Source of the DNA: Enterococcus_E cecorum_B
GTDB lineage: Bacteria > Bacillota > Bacilli > Lactobacillales > Enterococcaceae
Assembly: GCA_946499615.1 (NCBI GenBank)
Contig: CAMMST010000002.1
Location: 32,445 to 96,444, forward strand
DNA: 64,000 nucleotides
Direction of reading: 5' to 3'
The notes beneath the pieces are model-generated. The model ran no database searches, had not been told where the DNA came from, and worked only from the letters and a program-made list of their open reading frames with translations. The position numbers and the translations under genes were made by a program. Shown here one piece after another: positions 1 to 7,777 of the stretch; position 1 is the first letter of the stretch; each line of letters begins with the position of its first letter.

Positions 1-943
1 ACCATTAAGTGTCTATGCAGCGGCTTTAGAATCAGGGTACCATCCTGACAGTCTCTTAAAAGATGAACCTTTAGACTTTTATGAAGCGAAAAACTATGAT
101 GGCACCTACGCTGGAGAAGTTCCAATGTATCAAGCTGTAGCCCAAAGTTTGAATTTACCAGCTGTTTGGTTATTACATGAAATCGGCTTAGATAAAGGAT
201 TCAAAAAAGCGAAGGAATTTGGACTATCATTGGACGATAAAGACCGCTACTGGGGCTTGGCTTTAGGTGGCTTGCGTTATGGAGAGAGTCCGCTAACGAT
301 GGCTAGTGCTTATGCGACCTTTGCAAATGGGGGAACGTATTATGAAAGTCACTTTATCGCGAAAATTATCGATGCGACAGGTGCCGTCATTGTGGATAAT
401 ACGGGTAAGAAAGGCTCACGAGTGATTTCAGAAAGTACAGCCAATGAAATGACGAGTATGTTGTTAGGTGTCTTTTCTAATGGTACGGCCGTTAATGCAC
501 AACCTTATAATTATCAAGTAGCGGGCAAAACCGGAACAACGGAAACAAATTTTGATGCTAGCAAAGTCAATGACCAATGGATTGTCGGTTACACGCCTGA
601 TGTGGTGATTTCGACATGGTTGGGTTATGAAAAAACGACTACACAGCACTATCTAACTTCAACGAGTGGTCAAGGTGTAGGCCAAGTCTTTAAAGCTCAA
701 GCCCAAGGAATTTTACCTTATACGAAAAATACTGCCTTTCCAGTGGTCGATGCCTATCAGACAGGTGGTAAAGTGATGAGTCCCGAAGAAGCACAAGACG
801 CGAACCAACCATCTGTGAAAAAACAAGTTGATGATTTTGCTGCTCAAGCCAAAGAAGGGCTGGAAACATTTGGTCAGAAAGTCAAAGAAGGCTTTAATAA
901 CCTATTTGGTGGCTTGGTAGAAAAAATTCAAGGGAACAATTAA
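1..943 (+). CDS. pbp2A: Class A penicillin-binding protein, 3' part
   Basis: Transpeptidase end of a bifunctional transglycosylase/transpeptidase that polymerises and cross-links peptidoglycan at the membrane. The reading frame is open from base 2, so the gene starts outside the window; the ATG at 125 is internal. The first visible residues (PLSVYAAALE) are those that normally follow the SxxK nucleophile motif. Next come the SxN motif (SLN near base 150) and the KTG motif (GKTGTTETN near base 525). A Lys/Gln-rich amphipathic tail follows instead of a long Ser/Thr-rich domain. The next gene is a YheA homologue, as I recall for the enterococcal pbp2A locus. The family call is firm; the exact paralogue name is inferred from the neighbour. 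Confidence 0.9.
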   Translation, partial: PLSVYAAALESGYHPDSLLKDEPLDFYEAKNYDGTYAGEVPMYQAVAQSLNLPAVWLLHEIGLDKGFKKAKEFGLSLDDKDRYWGLALGGLRYGESPLTMASAYATFANGGTYYESHFIAKIIDATGAVIVDNTGKKGSRVISESTANEMTSMLLGVFSNGTAVNAQPYNYQVAGKTGTTETNFDASKVNDQWIVGYTPDVVISTWLGYEKTTTQHYLTSTSGQGVGQVFKAQAQGILPYTKNTAFPVVDAYQTGGKVMSPEEAQDANQPSVKKQVDDFAAQAKEGLETFGQKVKEGFNNLFGGLVEKIQGNN

Positions 944-1015
944 AATTCCTTCGTGCCTAATTGCTGTGGATGTGTTACAATGAAAACGGAATTAAAAAAC
1001 ATTGGAGGATAAAAG

Positions 1016-1354
1016 ATGATTAATATTTACGATACAGCGAATCAATTAGAACGTGAAATTCGCCAAACAGAACAATTTAAAGCATTGGAGCAAGCAGTTA
1101 AAGCTTTAAAAGAAAATAAAGCGTCTTATGATTTATTCAAAGAGTTCCAAGCCTTCCAACAATCGATGCAACAAAAAATGATGGCTGGTGAAGAATTATC
1201 AGATGCCGATGCACACAAAGCTGAAGATTTAACGACTAAGATGCAAGGCGATTCATTGGTTTCAGATGTTATGATGAAAGAACAAGCTTTTAGCCAATTA
1301 ATCAATGAATTAAACCGCATCGTCTTAAAACCAGTGAATGATTTATATCAATAA
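1016..1354 (+). CDS. YlbF/YmcA family protein (YheA, UPF0342-like)
   Basis: A 112-residue protein, almost wholly helical by composition, rich in Gln, Glu, Lys and Met and without Cys or membrane segments. This matches the small YheA/UPF0342 relatives of YlbF and YmcA. Those relatives act in B. subtilis RNA-processing and competence complexes, but the role of YheA is not established. A good ribosome site (TTGGAGG) precedes the ATG. The gene is 73 bp behind the PBP gene and ends just before a strong terminator. The pairing with the PBP and, further on, yhaO-N-M-prsA is the conserved chromosomal backbone. Confidence 0.85.
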   Translation: MINIYDTANQLEREIRQTEQFKALEQAVKALKENKASYDLFKEFQAFQQSMQQKMMAGEELSDADAHKAEDLTTKMQGDSLVSDVMMKEQAFSQLINELNRIVLKPVNDLYQ

Positions 1355-1361
1355 AATATTT

Positions 1362-1415
1362 TCCCACTAAAAAGAGCTAGCTGCCACGCTTAGTCTAATT
1401 TTAGTGGGATTTTTG
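1362..1415 (+). terminator. Rho-independent terminator after the YheA-like gene
   Basis: An 11-bp inverted repeat (TCCCACTAAAA with TTTTAGTGGGA) is followed by a run of T. It closes the pbp/yheA-like unit and marks the end of conserved backbone before the accessory block. Confidence 0.8.
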
Positions 1416-1435
1416 TATTCGGAGGAGGTTGTTTT

Positions 1436-2119
1436 ATGTCGAAAGTGGATTTAGATGTATTATTTGTTTCACCATTGGGATGGAGTCGACATATTTGGGA
1501 TAAAATTTGCCCATTGTTTGAGGAAAAAGAAGTGGCCTTTTTAGAGTTTTTGGATCATTCTTATGAACAAATGAATCTAGAAAAAATTGAAGAAAAACTA
1601 TCCTATGAATTGTGTCGTTTGAAGACTGATGGAATAGTGGTCGCTGCTTCTTTTGGGGTAGTGGTGGTAGGCCATTATTTGAGTATACATAATCATCAGT
1701 GTCATCAGCTTATATTAATTGACGGATTTGAAACATTGCCAACGAATGACGAACTTAATCAATTAGCCGATCAATTACCAACAAACCAATATGCCACATT
1801 GCAAGATTACTATAATAGTATGCTTGAGGAAAATGAACAACAGGATATGAAGTTATTAGAAATTTTGAACCATAACTTGTCTTTTTATCAAGAAAGGTAT
1901 CATACGAAATTAAGTAATGAGAATATGATTTCTTATCTTCGTTGCTATTCGAATTATTCAGTAAAAAATACTTTGACTAAAATAAGGCAGCAAGTGAATC
2001 AACTTATAGTATATTCTAGTATAGCATTACCAATACCTCATGAAAAAATTACGCCAGAAAATCATTTGCTTATGTTAACTAATCCAGAAATATTAGCTAA
2101 CCAAATAGCCAATCTTTAA
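1436..2119 (+). CDS. Unknown protein with alpha/beta-hydrolase-like features
   Basis: A 227-residue protein with a GGAGG ribosome site directly upstream. The N-terminal part resembles a small alpha/beta hydrolase. A hydrophobic beta strand is followed by a GWS turn (residues about 15-18), and AASFG (about 72-76) could be a nucleophile elbow. A second hydrophobic strand, LILIDG, follows. The C-terminal half shows no clear catalytic Asp/His motif and the usual C-terminal strand is short, so it may be inactive or non-catalytic. Length is below that of typical hydrolases (250-280). It lies at the start of the accessory block, ahead of the immunity gene. No specific function can be assigned. Confidence 0.6.
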   Translation: MSKVDLDVLFVSPLGWSRHIWDKICPLFEEKEVAFLEFLDHSYEQMNLEKIEEKLSYELCRLKTDGIVVAASFGVVVVGHYLSIHNHQCHQLILIDGFETLPTNDELNQLADQLPTNQYATLQDYYNSMLEENEQQDMKLLEILNHNLSFYQERYHTKLSNENMISYLRCYSNYSVKNTLTKIRQQVNQLIVYSSIALPIPHEKITPENHLLMLTNPEILANQIANL

Positions 2120-2199
2120 GAATATCTAAAATCGATTACTCAAATATTTATACTAGATAATTGGTGTTATATAATTCTTTTGTGAATCATTTAATTAAT

Positions 2200-2230
2200 G
2201 CTAACAAGTTTGGTTAGCGGGTTGTTTTTG
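2200..2230 (+). promoter_or_regulatory. Small hairpin in the leader of the immunity gene
   Basis: GCTAAC and GTTAGC form a 6-bp stem with a 7-base loop, followed by GGGTTGTTTTT, immediately upstream of the GGAGG ribosome site. A possible -10 (TATAAT) lies about 25 bp before it. It could be a weak attenuator or an mRNA-stabilising 5' hairpin; the stem is short, so the call is tentative. Confidence 0.35.
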
Positions 2231-2241
2231 GAGGCGATATG

Positions 2242-2538
2242 ATGTCTGATTTAAAATGGTATGCTGGTGGTGCAGAACGTAAGAAAGAAGCGATGAAATT
2301 AATCGAAAGCTTGATGGCAGAGTTACCGAATGAAGCCCATTTAGAGCCTTTGCGTAAGATGTTAGTGAGCTATCATGAAGAGTTGATGAAAGAACAGTCA
2401 GCTATTCCTTATATCTTAAGTCGTTTCAACATTGAAGTTTCGAAGGTTTTGCTTGATCTTGGCATTACATTAGCAGAAAAACCAGCGGAACAATTGAAAG
2501 AATTAAGTCAATTATCAAATATTCGTTATGGTTATTAA
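2242..2538 (+). CDS. Bacteriocin immunity protein, EntA_Immun-like
   Basis: A 98-residue soluble, strongly helical protein with no signal peptide, of the size and pattern of the class IIa immunity proteins (four-helix bundle, enterocin A/pediocin type). These protect cells against pediocin-like bacteriocins that act on the mannose PTS; the C-terminal end gives specificity. Two ATGs stand in tandem (2239 and 2242); the second has the better spacing (7 bp) from GGAGG. No bacteriocin precursor with a double-glycine leader is visible next to it, so this is an orphan immunity gene. It precedes an AgrC/AgrA-type system, which supports a bacteriocin-related context. The family assignment rests on overall pattern, not on a strict motif. 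Confidence 0.65.
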   Translation: MSDLKWYAGGAERKKEAMKLIESLMAELPNEAHLEPLRKMLVSYHEELMKEQSAIPYILSRFNIEVSKVLLDLGITLAEKPAEQLKELSQLSNIRYGY

Positions 2539-2543
2539 AAACT

Positions 2544-2582
2544 TCTCGGCAGATGTGTTTTACATGTCTGTCGAGATTTTTT
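2544..2582 (+). terminator. Terminator after the immunity gene
   Basis: Stem TCTCG-CAGA against TCTG-CGAGA with one internal mismatch, then six T. It isolates the immunity gene from the downstream sensor kinase. Confidence 0.8.
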
Positions 2583-2584
2583 GC

Positions 2585-2614
2585 ATAGATAGGTAATAAA
2601 TTGATCCATTTAGG
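2585..2614 (+). promoter_or_regulatory. Putative response-regulator box upstream of the sensor kinase
   Basis: Two 9-mers, ATAGATAGG (2585-2593) and CCATTTAGG (2606-2614), start exactly 21 bp apart. That is the 9 + 12 arrangement of AgrA/ComE/PlnC LytTR regulators. A -10 (TATAAT, 2646-2651) lies 40 bp after the start of the right-hand repeat. The right-hand repeat is nearly identical to one upstream of the CPBP gene (CCAGTTAGG, 4917-4925). Binding by the local regulator is inferred. Confidence 0.5.
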
Positions 2615-2693
2615 TTAAAAATAAGCGGAAACGAAAAGAATCATTTATAATGGTGGCAGGAACTTTAGAAATAGTTGTTATAGGGAGGAATTT

Positions 2694-4067
2694 ATGATTG
2701 AAATCTTAACGTTTCTTGTACTATCTGTGGTTTTCGAGTTTATTTGGATCAATGCTTTTTATGGCATTTCAAAAGTAAGATTTTCTAATAAAACACTTTT
2801 TCAAATCTTGATTATCTATATGGTGATGATGCTAAGTTTAACGGAAATATCAATACTATTCAATATCGGATATATCCAACTTTTAGGAATATGTACTTTC
2901 CCAATGATTACCTTTATTTTTCAATTCAAGAGTGCATATCGTAGAATACATCATGTCTCTTTTAAATTTTTTTACAGCTTCTATAGTTTTACGCTAGCTT
3001 TTTTACTCTTTTGGCTTTATAGCTGGGCGGTAAATACCGTTTTGGATAGTCTACACTTAAGTTTTGACTTTACTTATATACGAGCGCTCACCATTTCGCT
3101 GCTCAGTAGTGTATTAACTGTTTTGACACATTATTGGATTATTTTAGTCACTCCTACAAAAATTTATGTGTCGCATCCAATCATTCGAAAAAATATCAAA
3201 GAAGTAAATATTTTTCTACTCATTGTTTATCTAGCTGTCACCTTTGCCTACATGAATGAAGTCTATATTGCTAAAGATGGAATTAGTGAACCGGTGAAAT
3301 ACATGATGTTTCTTTTTGTTTCAATTTTGATTATCTTATTTTTCTATTTAACATTTAAATCTCAGCTTGCTGCAAAAGAAGAAATTAATCAGTTGCAGAA
3401 AACTCAGTTGGATAATTTAGCGGTTTATACAGAAGAAATTGAAAAAATGTATCAAACACTGCGAGGCTTTAGACATGATTATCAGAACGTATTATTGAGT
3501 TTGCAAGAAAGTATTGATAGTGAGGATATTGAGCAGATTAAGCAAGTCTATCATGATATTTTAGCTTCAGCAGATGTTCGTTTAGTCAGACAGATTGAGT
3601 CTACTAATGTCAATGAATTGGCGAATATTCATGATTCTGCAGTTAAGAGTGTAATGTTTTGGAAGATTACACAAGCAAGAGATCGTAAAGTGGCTGTTGA
3701 TGTTGAAATTAAGGAAGAACTCCCTCAATTATGGATGTCTAGTTTGCATTTTATTCGCATTTTTTCAATTTTAATGGATAATGCGATAGAAGAAGCGAAA
3801 CGCACAGATACACCCAAAATTTCTATTGCCCTATTTGTAAATCAGGGAGACATTATTTTTACCCTTAGCAATAGCACTTTGCTTGATTCAATTCATTTTA
3901 ATCTATTACAGAAGCCAGGTTATACAACTAAAGGAAGAAATAGAGGAATTGGGTTGAGTAATGTCAATGAAATTTTAAGTCAATATAGCAATTGTTATCT
4001 CGAAACAGAGTTAGAGAACCGCATATTTACACAAAGATTAGTGATGGAAGGAATAGAAGAAGATTGA
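2694..4067 (+). CDS. AgrC-type sensor histidine kinase (HPK10/GHKL)
   Basis: A 457-residue membrane kinase. Roughly six hydrophobic segments fill residues 1-220, the layout of peptide-pheromone receptors. A short coiled coil (about 225-250) follows. The phospho-acceptor motif is FRHDYQN (His261), the N box is LMDNAIEEAKR (about 360) and the glycine box is GIGLSNVNEIL near the end. This is the HPK10 subfamily that senses secreted peptides in agr and class II bacteriocin regulation. The ribosome site is AGGGAGG. It overlaps the response regulator by four bases. No agrB or agrD gene accompanies it, so the ligand must come from elsewhere or be lost. Confidence 0.9.
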   Translation: MIEILTFLVLSVVFEFIWINAFYGISKVRFSNKTLFQILIIYMVMMLSLTEISILFNIGYIQLLGICTFPMITFIFQFKSAYRRIHHVSFKFFYSFYSFTLAFLLFWLYSWAVNTVLDSLHLSFDFTYIRALTISLLSSVLTVLTHYWIILVTPTKIYVSHPIIRKNIKEVNIFLLIVYLAVTFAYMNEVYIAKDGISEPVKYMMFLFVSILIILFFYLTFKSQLAAKEEINQLQKTQLDNLAVYTEEIEKMYQTLRGFRHDYQNVLLSLQESIDSEDIEQIKQVYHDILASADVRLVRQIESTNVNELANIHDSAVKSVMFWKITQARDRKVAVDVEIKEELPQLWMSSLHFIRIFSILMDNAIEEAKRTDTPKISIALFVNQGDIIFTLSNSTLLDSIHFNLLQKPGYTTKGRNRGIGLSNVNEILSQYSNCYLETELENRIFTQRLVMEGIEED

Positions 4068-4780
4068 AAGTATTCGTATTAGAGGATAATCTGATGCAGC
4101 GCCAACGTTTAGTACGTATTATTGAAGCATATGCGCAACAAAAGAAGATGAATATTGAGGTCCTAGATACAGCTAAAGTGAGTGAATTAATCCAGAATAT
4201 CGAATCTGAAAGTTTTGATCAGCTTTATTTCTTGGATATCGATATCAAAAATGAAAGCAAAAAAGGTTTAGAAATTGCTCAAGAGATAAGAAAGCTAGAT
4301 AATCGCGGTACAATTGTATTTGTGACTACCCATTCTGAATTCGCTCCAATTACCTATAAGTACAAAGTGAGTGCGTTAGATTTCATTGATAAGAGTGATC
4401 CTGAAATGATTCAAAGAGTAGAGGAAGCTTTACAATACGTTTATGAAAAGTATGATATGTCTGATGCTGAAGATGATTTTATCCTAGAATTACCCAAGAG
4501 AACGATTAGGCTCCCGTTTAATGATATCTATTTTTTTGAAACAATCGCAAATCATAGAATTAAGCTGATTTCTAAAAATAGAATATTAGAATTTTATGGT
4601 AGTTTAAAAGAGATTGAAAAAATGGATGAGCGGTTGTTTAGGTGTCATAATAGTGTGTTAATTAATTTGAATAATGTAATCGAGGTTAGTCGTCAGGATG
4701 GCTGTGCGTATTTTGAAAATGGTATTTCTTGTCCAGTAGCGAGGAAAAATTTTAGAAGTTTACGTGAAAAAATAAAATAG
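4064..4780 (+). CDS. LytTR-family response regulator, AgrA-like
   Basis: A 238-residue regulator. The receiver domain comes first, with the phosphorylated Asp in FLDIDI (Asp58), then a LytTR DNA-binding domain from about residue 140, with the family's FFETIANHRIKL and RCHNSVLINL patterns. I choose the TTG at 4064, which overlaps the kinase stop (TTGA) and has GGAAGG 12 bp before it. The upstream ATG at 3992 would run far into the kinase and add a tail unlike any receiver domain. LytTR proteins bind pairs of 9-mers 21 bp apart; two such pairs are seen, upstream of the kinase and of the CPBP gene. Confidence 0.9.
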   Translation: MKVFVLEDNLMQRQRLVRIIEAYAQQKKMNIEVLDTAKVSELIQNIESESFDQLYFLDIDIKNESKKGLEIAQEIRKLDNRGTIVFVTTHSEFAPITYKYKVSALDFIDKSDPEMIQRVEEALQYVYEKYDMSDAEDDFILELPKRTIRLPFNDIYFFETIANHRIKLISKNRILEFYGSLKEIEKMDERLFRCHNSVLINLNNVIEVSRQDGCAYFENGISCPVARKNFRSLREKIK

Positions 4781-4789
4781 AATATGATT

Positions 4790-4833
4790 TCCTATATTTA
4801 AAGAATTAGATGCTTTAAATATGGGATTTTTTT
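4790..4833 (+). terminator. Terminator after the two-component system
   Basis: A 14-bp stem (TCCTATATTTAAAG with CTTTAAATATGGGA, one G-U pair) followed by seven T. Confidence 0.85.
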
Positions 4834-4895
4834 AATACAACTATCTTATTCATAGTTATAACTATATAAGACTATTTTACACCAGGGTAAATGGG

Positions 4896-4925
4896 CAATG
4901 TAGGGATAAAAATAAACCAGTTAGG
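4896..4925 (+). promoter_or_regulatory. Putative response-regulator box upstream of the CPBP protease gene
   Basis: CAATGTAGG (4896-4904) and CCAGTTAGG (4917-4925) start 21 bp apart, the same geometry as the box before the kinase gene. A poor -10 candidate (TAAATT, 4957-4962) lies 40 bp after the right-hand repeat start, again matching the first site. Confidence 0.5.
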
Positions 4926-4993
4926 TAATTAGTGTATAAAAAATTTAGCTATGGGTTAAATTATAGATATAGTTCGCATAGGGATATCAAAAA

Positions 4994-5632
4994 ATGAAAA
5001 GAGGAGTTATGAATTTGCAAAAAGTAAAAAATGTATTATTGATTTTAGGACTGACAATTTTAGTTAGCTTTACTAACTTTGAGGTGTATTTTAATTTAAG
5101 TTCCAAAGAATTAGGAAATCAACAGTTTAAATGGTTGGCGATTGATGGTGTATTTGCAATATTGATTGTGTCTTTAACCTATTTGATTTACAAAAGAGTA
5201 AGAAAAAAAGATAAAGATGTATTAATTAAAAATAAGCTGTTAATGACACTAGGCTTTACACTTTTAGCAGTAGGAATCAATTATCTATATGGTTTATTTA
5301 TTGACACGACTGCAAATCAAAATTTGGTTAATGAAATGAGAATGCAAGCACCGATACTAGCTGCTTTTCAAGTTCGATTATTTGCACCGATTATTGAAGA
5401 GATGATTTGGCGCGGTATATTCATGAATATATTCTTCATGAAAAACACAGCTATTTCGAAATTTTGTCAGGTATTCACCTCGGGATTATTTTTTGGATTT
5501 TTACATACGTACAGTATTAATTTTGAGTTACTGATATATAGTATTATCGGTTGGATTTTAGCGAGTACCTATTATTTTACTAAAGATATTCGTTGCCCGA
5601 TTATTGTGCATTTAGCTTTAAATAATATGTAA
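4994..5632 (+). CDS. CPBP-family intramembrane metalloprotease (Abi/PlnP-like)
   Basis: A 212-residue membrane protein with several hydrophobic segments and the three CPBP motifs in order: EEMIWRG (EExxxR), FFGFLH (FxxxH) and HLALNN (HxxxN). Members carry out Rce1-like intramembrane proteolysis. In lactic acid bacteria they occur in bacteriocin loci as self-immunity or maturation proteins (PlnI/PlnP, SkkI). Its place just after a bacteriocin-type two-component system, with a matching regulator box upstream, supports such a role here. A second ATG at 5009 is possible but sits only two bases from GAGGAG. The substrate is unknown. Confidence 0.85.
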   Translation: MKRGVMNLQKVKNVLLILGLTILVSFTNFEVYFNLSSKELGNQQFKWLAIDGVFAILIVSLTYLIYKRVRKKDKDVLIKNKLLMTLGFTLLAVGINYLYGLFIDTTANQNLVNEMRMQAPILAAFQVRLFAPIIEEMIWRGIFMNIFFMKNTAISKFCQVFTSGLFFGFLHTYSINFELLIYSIIGWILASTYYFTKDIRCPIIVHLALNNM

Positions 5633-5786
5633 GAATACAAAATCAGCCCTTAGTCCCATGAAGAAAACGCTTATAAATGTTATGATTATATCAGTAAGTG
5701 AATTTGTTAATAAGTGATAAAGCTAAATTGTCAGAGGGCTTACTAACTATATTACATAACTTATTTAGAAAATGAAGGTGAGATGA

Positions 5787-6128
5787 TTGTTTATGCGAGC
5801 AAGGGATAAAACAGGAAAAATAGTTGAAATCTGGCAAATTAGTCGCAAAGGGCCTCAACCAACTTGGGTAAAAGAAGCGTTTGCGAAAAACTATTTGGTT
5901 TGGATAGACAACCATCTGCGAATTTTATTGGCAGGTATCTCACCTTCCGTTAGTCAAAATATCAAAGAAGGGGCAACTGGTTCACTTGGCGGTGGTGGAT
6001 TCTTAGGTTATTCGATGTATACGTTAGGTTTTCCAGGCGATGTCATAGATATAACTAATCGGAAAGTACTCTCCCCAAAACAGTTTGCGAAAAGTTACCA
6101 AGTCATTAGCGAGCAGGATATGACCTAA
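5787..6128 (+). CDS. Unknown small protein
   Basis: A 113-residue protein I do not recognise. It is basic at the N terminus, with WQISRKGPQPTWVKEAF, and has a central glycine-rich turn (SLGGGGFLG) followed by a hydrophobic stretch too short to be a sure membrane helix. The start is either TTG 5787, close to GAAGGTGAG, or ATG 5793. It is 155 bp behind the CPBP gene and faces the same way as two further small genes. No 21-bp-spaced regulator box was found in front of it. A weak hairpin (ACCTAAAA with TTTTTAGGT) overlaps its stop. Confidence 0.6.
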   Translation: MFMRARDKTGKIVEIWQISRKGPQPTWVKEAFAKNYLVWIDNHLRILLAGISPSVSQNIKEGATGSLGGGGFLGYSMYTLGFPGDVIDITNRKVLSPKQFAKSYQVISEQDMT

Positions 6129-6165
6129 AATATACATGGAATTTTTTAGGTTATTATAAATAGGC

Positions 6166-6480
6166 ATGAGAAAAAATGTTCAAATTGGAGATGTTGTTAG
6201 GATGAATGATGTTTTACATGTTCGACAATACAAAATTATTTTGGCTGAAAGTGTTCCAGAATTAGCATTGGCTGAGTTGAGTGAATTTGGTACTTGGTTA
6301 AATCCTTTACCTAGACATTATGTACTCATTTTAAAGTCAAATGAATTACCAATTGCTGATCCGGTTGTTTTTGAAAAAGAATTTAAAGCAAAAACCGCTC
6401 TTAGCGATAAGGATGTAACGATTGAAGCAACGTTTGGTCCGTTCACTTTGCAAAGAGCAGCGGATACAAAATGGTTCTAA
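6166..6480 (+). CDS. Unknown small protein
   Basis: A 104-residue soluble protein, mixed alpha/beta by composition, without a signal peptide or a familiar motif. The ribosome site is poor (AATAGGC just before the ATG), while a -10-like TATAAA lies some 10 bp upstream, so translation may be inefficient or start near the 5' end of the mRNA. It sits 21 bp before the next small gene, probably in one transcript. It shares no recognisable similarity with the 113-residue protein before it. Confidence 0.55.
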   Translation: MRKNVQIGDVVRMNDVLHVRQYKIILAESVPELALAELSEFGTWLNPLPRHYVLILKSNELPIADPVVFEKEFKAKTALSDKDVTIEATFGPFTLQRAADTKWF

Positions 6481-6501
6481 TATTGAAAGAAGGCATGAAA
6501 A

Positions 6502-6702
6502 ATGTTTGAAACGATTGCAGGGATTGTATTATTGTTATTAGGCTGTTATCAACTATATGCAACACGAAATGTATTTGTTTACACGAAAAAGCATGGGAAT
6601 AAAAGCACCTCAGCTTTCCTACCACTTGGTTTATACAGTGGCGGTTTGATGGGCATTGTTTTTCTTTGCTTTGGTGTTGCGCTTACTTTCCATTTAATTT
6701 AA
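6502..6702 (+). CDS. Small two-helix membrane protein
   Basis: A 66-residue protein with two hydrophobic helices (about residues 4-22 and 41-64) joined by a short basic loop (YTKKHGNKS). The ribosome site GAAAGAAGG is well placed. It ends just before a strong terminator, closing the run of small genes. Such two-helix proteins in bacteriocin-type regions can be immunity proteins or holin-like peptides, but nothing here identifies the function. Confidence 0.65.
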   Translation: MFETIAGIVLLLLGCYQLYATRNVFVYTKKHGNKSTSAFLPLGLYSGGLMGIVFLCFGVALTFHLI

Positions 6703-6712
6703 CAAAAGTAAA

Positions 6713-6757
6713 AACATATCTTTGCTGTTTAAAGATGCAGTAGAGATATGTTTTTTT
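6713..6757 (+). terminator. Terminator after the small membrane protein gene
   Basis: Stem AACATATCT with AGATATGTT and a run of seven T. It ends the plus-strand accessory transcript just before the convergent ABC operon. Confidence 0.85.
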
Positions 6758-6808
6758 GTACAAATTTGAGAGTAAATAATAGGAAATAAACAAAAATAAC
6801 CTTCATAG

Positions 6809-7762
6809 TTAAAATTGTTTATTCGCTTCAATCCCATCATATAAATGAATTAATACTGTCTCCAAAGTTGGTTCATCTATTTGTAAGCTGAGCACTTCAT
6901 TATTTTTCATTAATTCATCTATTAAATCTACTAAGTTATCTTCTTTTGTTAATCTTACTTTATATTTATTATTATTTAGTCTATCTACCGAATAATGTTT
7001 CGATATAACCATCTGAGTTTCTTCACATATTTCAATGGTAACCTCTTGAGTTTGTCCAGAATCATTAATTAAATTTTTTAAAGAACCATCATAGAATAGT
7101 TCACCTTTATTGATAATCAACACTCTATCAACCAGTTTTTCTATATCCGATAAATCATGTGAAGTAATAAAAATTGTAGTTCCAAATTCTTTATTAATAG
7201 ATTTTATAACTTTATGTATATTTTCTTTTGCTTTTATATCTAAACCAATAGTTGGTTCATCTAAAAAAACTAAAGACGGTCTATGAAGAAAAGTTGCTAG
7301 TAGTTCACACTTTGTTTTTTGACCTAGACTAAGATGCCTAACAGGTATTTTTTCGATACCATTCATATTTAATAATTCAGATAACTGATTAAATGTATCC
7401 CAAAATTGTTCTTTGGGTATGTTATAAATCTGTTTTAACATAAAATAAGTATCCATTGCAGGAAGATCCCACTCCAATTGTGATCTTTGTCCAAACATGA
7501 CCCCAATATTTTTGACATAATGTTTTCTGTTTTTGTATGGTTCAACCCCGTCGACTTTGACGATTCCATTATCTGGTTTTAAAATCCCTGATAGAATTTT
7601 AATAGTTGTACTTTTTCCGGCACCATTTAATCCTAAATACCCTACTATTTCGCCTTTTTCCAATTCAAAAGAAATATTTTTAAGTGCTTGTACTTTATCA
7701 ACTTTCCCCCTATTTTTTCTAATAAATGTTTTATTTAGATTATTTACATAGATATGTCCCAT
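6809..7762 (-). CDS. ABC transporter ATP-binding protein
   Basis: A 317-residue ATPase of the exporter class that partners ABC-2 permeases. It shows Walker A GLNGAGKST (about residues 43-51), signature LSLGQ, Walker B LVFLDEP and the H-loop ITSHD. The C-terminal 90 residues form the extra domain seen in DrrA/NatA-like proteins. It is last in a three-gene minus-strand operon, 15 bp after the first permease. The strongly A/T-rich third positions differ from the backbone genes downstream. The substrate is not evident; lipid, drug or antimicrobial peptide export are possible. Confidence 0.92.
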   Translation of the reverse strand: MGHIYVNNLNKTFIRKNRGKVDKVQALKNISFELEKGEIVGYLGLNGAGKSTTIKILSGILKPDNGIVKVDGVEPYKNRKHYVKNIGVMFGQRSQLEWDLPAMDTYFMLKQIYNIPKEQFWDTFNQLSELLNMNGIEKIPVRHLSLGQKTKCELLATFLHRPSLVFLDEPTIGLDIKAKENIHKVIKSINKEFGTTIFITSHDLSDIEKLVDRVLIINKGELFYDGSLKNLINDSGQTQEVTIEICEETQMVISKHYSVDRLNNNKYKVRLTKEDNLVDLIDELMKNNEVLSLQIDEPTLETVLIHLYDGIEANKQF

Positions 7763-7777
7763 AATTCATTTACCTTT

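Noticed and set aside
4891..4932. 13-codon frame starting ATGGGC before the CPBP gene, considered as a pheromone peptide
   Set aside because: No ribosome site, no leader or processing motif, and it overlaps the regulator boxes.
5633..5786. Search for a third regulator box before the 113-residue gene
   Set aside because: No pair of TTAGG-like 9-mers at 21-bp spacing is present.
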